DNA of 41,547 bases from NCBI GenBank assembly GCA_016181525.1, contig JACOZD010000014.1, positions 1-41,547 on the forward strand. Direction: 5' to 3'. The notes beneath the pieces were generated by a model, which saw nothing but the letters and a program-made list of their open reading frames with translations, was not told the origin of the DNA and did no database searches. Shown here one piece after another: positions 13,888-19,679 of the stretch. Each line of letters begins with the position of its first letter. Positions within the stretch are counted from its first letter, which is position 1. The position numbers and the translations under genes were made by a program. This stretch comes from Candidatus Tayloriibacteriota bacterium (GTDB lineage Bacteria; Patescibacteriota; Minisyncoccia; Phycocordibacterales; JACOZD01).

Positions 13888-14634
13888 ATGAAGTGGCCAA
13901 AAGATTTTATCAATAGAATAGTTTGCGGCGATGCCGTTGAGACGATGAAGAAAATCCCCGATGGGGCCGTAGATTTAGCTATCACTTCGCCTCCTTACAA
14001 TATCAAAAATTCCACCGGAAATGGCCTCAAAGATGGACGAGGCGGCAAATGGGCGAATGCGGCACTACAAAAAGGATATGCAAATTATGACGACTGTATG
14101 CCGCATGAAGAATATGTGAAATGGCAACGGGAATCTTTGAAAGAAATGATGCGTGTTATTTCTGACGTTGGCGCGATTTTCTATAATCACAAATGGCGCG
14201 TTCAGGACAGCTTACTACAGGACAGGCAAGATATTGTGAGTGGTTTTCCGGTGCGCCAGATCATTATTTGGAGACGGAAAGGCGGCCTCAACTTTAACCC
14301 TGGTTATTTTTTACCGACATACGAAGTCATTTATGTAATTGCGAAACCGAAGTTTAAACTTGCTCCCAAAGCTAACGCGCACGGAGACGTGTGGGAATTT
14401 ACCCAGGAAATGAAAAACGAGCATCCGGCCGCCTTTCCGGTGAATCTCATAGACCGGATTGTTTCAGCTACAAATGCCAAAGTTGTTTTGGACCCATTTA
14501 TGGGTTCAGGCACTACTGCCATTTCCGCACTCAATTTCAAACGAAGTTATGTCGGGATTGATATTTCACCGGAGTATTGCGAGATGGCGCGGGAGAGGAT
14601 AAAACACTATCAATCCCAAGTTAAACTTCTCTAA
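13888..14634 (+). CDS. Type II DNA methyltransferase of the restriction-modification pair
   Basis: A 248-residue beta-class methyltransferase. Motif IV TSPPYN comes first (about residues 33-38) and the SAM-binding DPFMGSGTTA late (about 200-209), followed by YVGIDISPEYCEMAR. The SPPY form is common to N4-cytosine enzymes. The partner endonuclease is of the MvaI/BcnI family, whose known methylases make N4-methylcytosine, so N4-C is the better guess over N6-A. It modifies the host's own sites so that the endonuclease gene 2 bases downstream is safe to express. The start follows the transposase remnant by 51 bases. Base composition is more AT-rich than the backbone, as expected for an acquired unit. 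Confidence 0.88.
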   Translation: MKWPKDFINRIVCGDAVETMKKIPDGAVDLAITSPPYNIKNSTGNGLKDGRGGKWANAALQKGYANYDDCMPHEEYVKWQRESLKEMMRVISDVGAIFYNHKWRVQDSLLQDRQDIVSGFPVRQIIIWRRKGGLNFNPGYFLPTYEVIYVIAKPKFKLAPKANAHGDVWEFTQEMKNEHPAAFPVNLIDRIVSATNAKVVLDPFMGSGTTAISALNFKRSYVGIDISPEYCEMARERIKHYQSQVKLL

Positions 14635-14636
14635 CT

Positions 14637-15434
14637 ATGGCAAAGAAACCAGTTATCTACACAAAACAATCGCTGATAAACAAGCTCAAAGAAATTGCGG
14701 GAATAGGCTGGATTCCAAACGCGCGGCGAGGAAATGCCGGCGGCATTGGTAACACACTTGAAGATTTGCTTGGTATCGAGGAAAACAACTTGCCAATGCC
14801 TAATGCCGCAGAATGGGAGTTAAAAACTCAACGGGCCAATACAACCTCTCTGACAACGCTTTTTCATACTGAACCCTCACCGCGTGCCGTTCGGTTTGTG
14901 CCGCAAGTGCTTTTGCCAAAATATGGTTGGCCGCATGAGGAAGCCGGAAAGCTTTATCCAAGGGGTGAGATGAGTTTCCGCCAGACAATCCGCGGACAAT
15001 CGCGGAGCGATCGCGGCTTTATGGTTGTAATTGACCGGAAGCAGAGAAAGATTTTAATTTCGTTTGATGCAAAAAGTGTTGACTCTCGACACAGGGGCTG
15101 GCTTGCATTAGTGAAAAAGCGCGTTGGTTTGGGAGAACTCAATCCCCAGCCGTACTGGGGCTTTGACGATTTAGAACATAAAGCGGGAACAAAATTGCTC
15201 AACACTTTTTATGTCCAAGCTGAAGTGAAAGTTGAACGCGCCAGGGAGCATTACAGATACAATAAAGTGATGATGCTACAGAAATTTAGTTTTGATGGAT
15301 TTTTGAAAGCGTTGGAGCAAGGTAAAATCCTTGTGGACTTTGACGCGCGCACCGGTCACAATCACGGCACAAAATTTAGAATGAGGCAGGATTGTTTGCC
15401 AATGCTTTACCAAAAAGCAGCAGTAATCATATAA
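14637..15434 (+). CDS. MvaI/BcnI-family restriction endonuclease
   Basis: A 265-residue protein resembling the MvaI/BcnI family of monomeric type II nucleases. GNTLEDLLGIEENNLPMPN followed by AEWELKTQR places the catalytic Glu/Asp and ELK residues at about 43-72. The middle is basic (FRQTIRGQSRSDRGF), and DFDARTGHNHGTKFRMR lies near the C-terminus, where these enzymes carry DNA-contacting residues. Family members cut CCWGG or CCSGG; the site here is not readable. It begins 2 bases after the methyltransferase stop, the classic order in which modification is made first. The family name is from motif recall, with no alignment. Confidence 0.82.
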   Translation: MAKKPVIYTKQSLINKLKEIAGIGWIPNARRGNAGGIGNTLEDLLGIEENNLPMPNAAEWELKTQRANTTSLTTLFHTEPSPRAVRFVPQVLLPKYGWPHEEAGKLYPRGEMSFRQTIRGQSRSDRGFMVVIDRKQRKILISFDAKSVDSRHRGWLALVKKRVGLGELNPQPYWGFDDLEHKAGTKLLNTFYVQAEVKVERAREHYRYNKVMMLQKFSFDGFLKALEQGKILVDFDARTGHNHGTKFRMRQDCLPMLYQKAAVII

Positions 15435-15443
15435 GGTATTGGC

Positions 15444-16133
15444 GTGGAAGAAAATCAATCACAACCAATTCTGAAGCAGATATCGCAAAAAGTTATTTTG
15501 TGGATTCTTTTCTTTATTATCATTCCAGCCGCTATAGGATGGATAGTGATGAGACCTATCTTGATTAAACCGGCTAGAATTTCATTGCCAGAAGATGACA
15601 AGAGACTTGAGTTTGTACCAGTTGATTTGTCGCAGACTCCATTTAAAGATTCTAGTGAACAGTTGTTTGGTATACCATTAAGATTGAAGTGGTATAAATT
15701 CTGCTTAGATAATAAGAACGAAGTTTCGCTCAATGAACTAAAAATACAACTGCCTTATGGCAAAGACACGGAAGCGGGAGCTATGGAAATGAAAATCAAC
15801 TTTAGAGGTGGGACAAGTTATAAGATTTACGCGCCGGTAAATGAGCAGGTTTGTGAAGATGTTAAAACAGAGAATTTCGTGGCTGATATTGTAATAGAAT
15901 ACAGGAGGCCATTACCGACTTCATTCGACCCCGCCTTTAAAATCGTAGAATCGAATGAGAAAGGTGATACCGCCGTGATACAACAAAGCGCTTACGTACA
16001 CACCGATAAGTCAACCTTTACTTTAATAAATCGCTGGAATGAATTTATCTATAAACTTTTGCTTCTGATAGGTATATGGATGGCTGTTTTGCTTAATTTG
16101 AGAGAATCCTGGCAAATATTTAATAAAAAGTAA
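15444..16133 (+). CDS. Two-helix membrane protein of unknown function beside the restriction system
   Basis: A 229-residue protein starting with GTG 9 bases after the endonuclease stop, so probably in the same transcript. One helix spans residues about 17-37 (VILWILFFIIIPAAIGWIVM) and a second about 203-222 (LLLLIGIWMAVLLNL). The 165 residues between are beta-rich with two Cys (FCLDNKNEV and QVCEDV), probably outside the cytoplasm and perhaps disulfide-linked. I recognise no domain. Its place directly after an R-M pair makes a defence or entry-blocking accessory role thinkable, but that is inference from position alone. Confidence 0.65.
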   Translation: MEENQSQPILKQISQKVILWILFFIIIPAAIGWIVMRPILIKPARISLPEDDKRLEFVPVDLSQTPFKDSSEQLFGIPLRLKWYKFCLDNKNEVSLNELKIQLPYGKDTEAGAMEMKINFRGGTSYKIYAPVNEQVCEDVKTENFVADIVIEYRRPLPTSFDPAFKIVESNEKGDTAVIQQSAYVHTDKSTFTLINRWNEFIYKLLLLIGIWMAVLLNLRESWQIFNKK

Positions 16134-16184
16134 AAAAAGCTTAACACCGTCGTTCTGATCCGCTCGGGCACGGCGCGGGGTTTA

Positions 16185-16214
16185 CCCCACACCAGAGCTA
16201 GCTTTGGTGTGGGG
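16185..16214. other. 10-bp inverted repeat in the 16134-16415 gap
   Basis: Arms CCCCACACCA and TGGTGTGGGG lie around a 10-base loop. The rest of this 280-base gap has no gene. It holds a terminator (16310-16332) and the promoter of the next gene. Confidence 0.55.
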
Positions 16215-16309
16215 CTCGGCGGCCATTTCGTATTGAATTTTGGGGGCAAAAACGAATTGGCGGTTTCGTTTGGGGGACGGAAAAATTTTTAATATCGTAA
16301 TTTTTGAGA

Positions 16310-16332
16310 AGAAACTCACGGAGTTTCTTTTT
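16310..16332 (+). terminator. Terminator AGAAACTC / GAGTTTCT
   Basis: An 8-bp stem with loop ACG is followed by TTTTT. The same arms recur at 41403-41421 on minus, again directly before a promoter with a TTGA-type -35. Confidence 0.75.
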
Positions 16333-16341
16333 CTGTTTTTA

Positions 16342-16371
16342 TTGACTTTTTGTAAGTTATTAGTGTAGATT
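16342..16371 (+). promoter_or_regulatory. Promoter of the Cys-rich protein gene
   Basis: TTGACT (16342-16347), an 18-base spacer and TAGATT (16366-16371), with TG directly before the -10. The terminator ends 10 bases upstream. Confidence 0.55.
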
Positions 16372-16415
16372 ATTAAGAGTAAACAAAACCCCAGAACCTT
16401 AAAAAGGAGGTGTCT

Positions 16416-16799
16416 ATGCCTAACGGCTATGGCCCCAACAAAGAGTACGGTGGACATCAGTATGCCGATCACGGTGGAACTTCCGACTGCAAACACGGCT
16501 GTGGGTGCTGGATGGGACCTGCCTGTTCGGGCGGGCCGACTGGCCTCGATCCATTTGGGAAGTGTCCCAAGAATCCGAAGGACGGGGAACTCCTCGGCGG
16601 AAACGCTGATTACGACTACGTCGTAACCGAGCGAATCCAGAAGTTGGAGTCGCAGCTCTACAGCGCAGAGGAACGACTGAAAACTGTTAAGCCGAGCAAG
16701 ACCGAGCTCGCCGATGAACTCGAGTCCGCGAGAGCCAAGCTTTCCGAGAAGGACAGAATCCTCGCTGAACTGCGTCGTCTCATTGGAACGGGCGCATGA
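16416..16799 (+). CDS. Small Gly/Cys-rich protein with C-terminal coiled coil, unknown
   Basis: A 127-residue protein with two parts. Residues 1-57 are rich in Gly, Pro and Cys: MPNGYGPNKEYGGHQYADHG, then TSDCKHGCGCWMGPACSGGP and LDPFGKCPKNPKDGE. They hold five Cys and several His that could bind a metal. Residues about 70-127 form a heptad-like charged helix (ERIQKLESQLYSAEERLK) ending near the C-terminus. I have the impression that similar short proteins occur in CPR genomes, but I know of no function. The start is firm: AAGGAGG lies 5 bases before the ATG, with its own promoter upstream and a terminator after. No signal peptide is seen. Confidence 0.78.
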   Translation: MPNGYGPNKEYGGHQYADHGGTSDCKHGCGCWMGPACSGGPTGLDPFGKCPKNPKDGELLGGNADYDYVVTERIQKLESQLYSAEERLKTVKPSKTELADELESARAKLSEKDRILAELRRLIGTGA

Positions 16800-16820
16800 T
16801 GTGCCACGGGAACCACCACG

Positions 16821-16855
16821 GCCAGCTAGCGATAACATCAACGGCTGGCTTTTTC
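16821..16855 (+). terminator. Terminator of the Cys-rich gene
   Basis: The stem GCCAGC / GCTGGC has a 17-base loop and is followed by TTTTTCATTTT. Confidence 0.6.
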
Positions 16856-16870
16856 ATTTTGAGATTTATT

Positions 16871-16906
16871 TTGGCTCCGCCAAGGACGGTCCTTGGGGTT
16901 TTTCGA
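16871..16906 (+). repeat. 36-bp dispersed repeat, copy 3 (terminator-like)
   Basis: It is identical over 36 bases to copy 1 at 12376. It lies 16 bases after another terminator and 50 bases before pyrC, so if it terminates it would act on read-through from the island or as an attenuator in the pyrC leader. Confidence 0.85.
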
Positions 16907-16955
16907 TTCTTGGGTTAATATCCTCGGCAGTTTGAACCTTGAAAAGGAGAATACG

Positions 16956-17984
16956 ATGAAATTGACTATCAGGAGACCGGACAACTGGCATATCCACTTC
17001 CGCCAAGGGGAGATGCTTAAAAATGTCGTTCCCTTCACCGCCTCGGTTTTCGGCCGGGCGCTGGTGATGCCAAATACCAAACCGCCGATTGATGAGAATA
17101 ATACGGAAGGTTACAGAGAAGAGATACTTAATGCGGCCAAAAGTCACTCTTTCTCTCCGCTCATGACCGTCAAACTGACCAAGCAGTCAACTCCCGAGTC
17201 CATCCGCAAAGCTAAGGAGAGAGGGGCAGTGGCGGTCAAATACTATCCTGAAGGCGTGACCACCAACTCCGAAGACGGTGTTGCAAACATCAAAGAGGTT
17301 TATTCCGTAATGGAGGAGATGGAGAGAGAAGAGATGATTCTCTCCATTCACGCCGAGGAGCCGAGGTCCTTCGTCTTAAGCCGCGAGAGCGACTTTTTGC
17401 CGCGAGTGTCTCAACTCATTAAAGACTTCCCCAAACTCTCAATCGTTATTGAGCACATCACCACCGAGCAAGCCGTCGAGTTCGTCTTGGCCTCACCCGA
17501 CAGAGTGGCGGCGACCATCACCGTTCATCACCTCTATCTCACTCTGCACGATGTTCTGTGCTTCCGGCACGGCGACAATGAGTTTTTGAATCCGCACCAC
17601 TACTGCAAGCCGGTGGCCAAGACACCCTTTGACTGCCTCAAGTTGCGGGAGGCGGCTCTCTCGGGTAATCCCAAGTTCTTCTACGGCGGCGACAGCGCCC
17701 CGCACCCTCGGAAAAACAAGGAGAGCGACTGCGGCTGCGCCGGGGTCTTTAGCGCCCCGGTGGAGATGCCGCTTCTGACACAGTTTTTCGAGACCAAAAA
17801 CGCTCTGGGGAAGCTCGAACCCTTCGTTTCGGAGTTCGGGGCGCGATTCTATAAAGTACCCGTAAACGAAGGAACAATAACCTTGGAGAAAGAGTTCTGG
17901 ACGGTGGCCAAGGAGTACCATGGCGTCGTCCCCTTCTTCTCCGGCGAGACGCTTCTGTGGAAGGTGGAAGGAGCAGTGTGTTAA
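16956..17984 (+). CDS. pyrC: Dihydroorotase
   Basis: A 342-residue type II dihydroorotase, the zinc enzyme that cyclises carbamoyl-aspartate to dihydroorotate in pyrimidine synthesis. Metal ligands are visible: HIHFR at the N-terminus (residues about 12-16), the lysine to be carboxylated in AVKYYPEG (about 95), IEHITT (about 170), TVHHLYL (about 190) and GGDSAPHPRKNKE (about 240-252). The length matches E. coli PyrC. ATG at 16956 has AAGGAG 7 bases before it; an earlier in-frame ATG at 16893 would start inside the 36-bp repeat. pyrE and pyrF lie together about 23 kb away. A bidirectional terminator follows. Confidence 0.94.
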   Translation: MKLTIRRPDNWHIHFRQGEMLKNVVPFTASVFGRALVMPNTKPPIDENNTEGYREEILNAAKSHSFSPLMTVKLTKQSTPESIRKAKERGAVAVKYYPEGVTTNSEDGVANIKEVYSVMEEMEREEMILSIHAEEPRSFVLSRESDFLPRVSQLIKDFPKLSIVIEHITTEQAVEFVLASPDRVAATITVHHLYLTLHDVLCFRHGDNEFLNPHHYCKPVAKTPFDCLKLREAALSGNPKFFYGGDSAPHPRKNKESDCGCAGVFSAPVEMPLLTQFFETKNALGKLEPFVSEFGARFYKVPVNEGTITLEKEFWTVAKEYHGVVPFFSGETLLWKVEGAVC

Positions 17985-17987
17985 TGA

Positions 17988-18011
17988 AAACCCCAACCTA
18001 CGTTGGGGTTT
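17988..18011. terminator. Bidirectional terminator between pyrC and holA
   Basis: AAACCCCAAC / GTTGGGGTTT with loop CTAC. It serves pyrC on plus and overlaps the holA stop on minus. Confidence 0.8.
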
Positions 18012-18726
18012 ATATTTGCAAAATAAATCTCTCCAGAGAGAGAGCGAGTTCCGGCCCGCCGCGGCGGGCCTCGTGATACATAAAGACGAGGTCGCGTAAA
18101 ATCTTTTTTATCTCTCCCAGTTCAAAATTTTTGGCGTAGGCCTTGGATTTGGCGTAGACAAAGGGAGCGAGACCAGCGGAGGCGGCGCTCCGAGAGCGCT
18201 CCGAGAGGAGCATGGCCTTGATCTGCCAAAAGAGCGTGCCGTGAATCTGCTCCTCGGGGAGGCCCGCCCGCAAGGCCTTGACAAAGAGAAGCCAGGCCCG
18301 CCTCCGGTCTCTCCGGCCGAGGGCGTCGGTTAGGGAAAAAATATTAAACTTCTCCGCCTTGACCTCTCCCGCCGGCCGAGCAAAAGAAACCACCCTTTCA
18401 GCCAGCTTAGTCAGTTTTTTGGCCGCGGCCGGGAGGTTCTCTTCAAAAACGATAAAAATATTGTCCGAAGAGGCAATCTCGGCCGCTCGCTTGAGAATGA
18501 CTTCTCGGACCTCCGCCTCGCCCAAAAGTCGGTCGAGGAGAACAATGAACTTTTTCTCAAAGAGCCCCTGCCCGCCCACGTACTCATCAAGAGCCGCGGC
18601 TCTGAAGTTCTCGCTACCCAACTTAAAGTACGAGGCCCCCGGCCGGCGGGAGAGTAGCGAATGCACCAGTTTATGGAGCTTCTCTCTGGCTTTATTGAAA
18701 TCGCTGCCGTGGATGAGGTAAAGCAT
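18010..18726 (-). CDS. holA: DNA polymerase III delta subunit (clamp loader)
   Basis: A 238-residue protein with the delta-subunit start MLYLIHGSDFNKAREKLHKL, then FVGG-like GGQGLFEKKFIVLLDR (about 50-67), FIVFEENLPAAAKKLTKL and the C-terminal LFWQIKAMLL helix bundle. It is much shorter than the 340 residues of E. coli HolA, as is usual for this protein in CPR. Delta opens the DnaN ring and helps load it on DNA. It is followed upstream on minus by a 60-aa gene and lexA. The call rests on overall pattern; the protein diverges strongly. Confidence 0.75.
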   Translation of the reverse strand: MLYLIHGSDFNKAREKLHKLVHSLLSRRPGASYFKLGSENFRAAALDEYVGGQGLFEKKFIVLLDRLLGEAEVREVILKRAAEIASSDNIFIVFEENLPAAAKKLTKLAERVVSFARPAGEVKAEKFNIFSLTDALGRRDRRRAWLLFVKALRAGLPEEQIHGTLFWQIKAMLLSERSRSAASAGLAPFVYAKSKAYAKNFELGEIKKILRDLVFMYHEARRGGPELALSLERFILQI

Positions 18727-18736
18727 GAGAAAGATG

Positions 18737-18919
18737 TTAGATGTTAGATGTTAGCGGGTAGCTTCTGAAAATAAAAGAAGAAGACCTTCTTTCAAGCTTG
18801 CGGATTTGAGAAAGAAGGAACTTATGGCGGAGGGCCTCGCGGCGGTACGGCCGGCCGCGGACAATCCGGCGGTCAATAATGTCATTAATCATTCTTAGTT
18901 CGTTGTAAAGTTTTTTCAT
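18737..18919 (-). CDS. Small basic protein, unknown, between lexA and holA
   Basis: A 60-residue, Arg/Lys-rich helical protein (KKLYNELRMINDIIDRRIVR, then YRREALRHKFLLSQIRKLERR). No known domain. It lies 18 bases after the lexA stop on the same strand and 10 bases before holA, so the three may form one transcript. The heptad repeat ATGTTAG occurs three times between it and holA. The regular amphipathic pattern argues for a real protein; a short open frame by chance remains possible. Confidence 0.55.
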   Translation of the reverse strand: MKKLYNELRMINDIIDRRIVRGRPYRREALRHKFLLSQIRKLERRSSSFIFRSYPLTSNI

Positions 18920-18937
18920 CTGATTCTTCGGGTCGCA

Positions 18938-19498
18938 TCACAGTTTTCTAATCACCGCTTTGACCACGGCGGCCACCTTTAAACCCTCCTTGGGGAAAAT
19001 GGGCTTGAACCGGCGGTTAGCCGGCTCGAGGTAAATCCGGCCGCCCCGCTTGCGCAGATACTTCATCGTCCAGCCGCCGTCGACCTCGGCGATGACGATG
19101 TCGCCGTCCCCGGCCTCGGCTAGGCGGTCAACCATCACCATGTCGCCGTCAAAGATGCCGGCCTCCACCATCGAGTCGCCCTTGACCCGGAGCATATAGG
19201 TGGAGTCGGGGTGGCGGATGAGAAGGTCGTCCAAGCTGGTTGAGTCAATGTCGCTCTCCTCGGCCTCGAGAGGGATGCCGGCCTCCACTAAACCCAAAAC
19301 CTTAACCTCACCGAAGAGACGGTCCGGAATCAGCCGGCCGGAGGAGTCTTTACTCACCACTCCCTCATCAACCATCCTGTTGATGAGCTTCCAGACGGCG
19401 TTTTTGGACCTAAAGCCGGTGAGCTTCATCATTTCCTTATACCCCGGCATGCGGCGATGCGTCTTATAGAAGTTTATAATTTTTTGAGCGTAATTCAT
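18938..19498 (-). CDS. lexA: LexA repressor
   Basis: A 186-residue SOS repressor. A winged HTH (residues 1-60, MPGYKEMMKLTGFRSKNAVWKLI) is followed by the self-cleavage domain: scissile A73-G74 in LVEAGIP, catalytic S109 in KGDSMVEAGI and K146 in GWTMKYLRK. RecA-stimulated cleavage between A73 and G74 would inactivate it after DNA damage. A palindromic GAAC-N4-GTTC site about 60 bases upstream is a likely autoregulatory operator. Genes after it on the strand are the 60-aa protein and holA. Confidence 0.94.
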   Translation of the reverse strand: MNYAQKIINFYKTHRRMPGYKEMMKLTGFRSKNAVWKLINRMVDEGVVSKDSSGRLIPDRLFGEVKVLGLVEAGIPLEAEESDIDSTSLDDLLIRHPDSTYMLRVKGDSMVEAGIFDGDMVMVDRLAEAGDGDIVIAEVDGGWTMKYLRKRGGRIYLEPANRRFKPIFPKEGLKVAAVVKAVIRKL

Positions 19499-19558
19499 TA
19501 AAATAGATGTTAGAAGAGTGTTCTAAATTCTGACATCCAGATTCTAACACCTATTCTA

Positions 19559-19574
19559 GTGAACCTTCGTTCAC
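19559..19574 (-). promoter_or_regulatory. SOS box upstream of lexA
   Basis: GTGAACCTTCGTTCAC is a perfect palindrome with the GAAC-N4-GTTC core of Gram-positive-type LexA boxes. A second dyad, TTAGAA-N5-TTCTAA, lies at 19510-19526, closer to the start. A perfect DnaA-box consensus (TGTGGATAA) lies at 19582-19590. Confidence 0.75.
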
Positions 19575-19679
19575 CTGTCACTGTGGATAACAAAACAGAC
19601 CACAAATTACCTGTAACAGACAACATCAAAAACAAAAAATCACATTTATAACTTAAAGCTTGCAGCTTGAAACTGGTAA

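Noticed and set aside
12376-16906. Classical integrative element with att sites
   Set aside because: No integrase is present, and the direct repeats are not a copy of the tRNA 3' end; they fold as terminators. Kept only as a repeat-bounded island.
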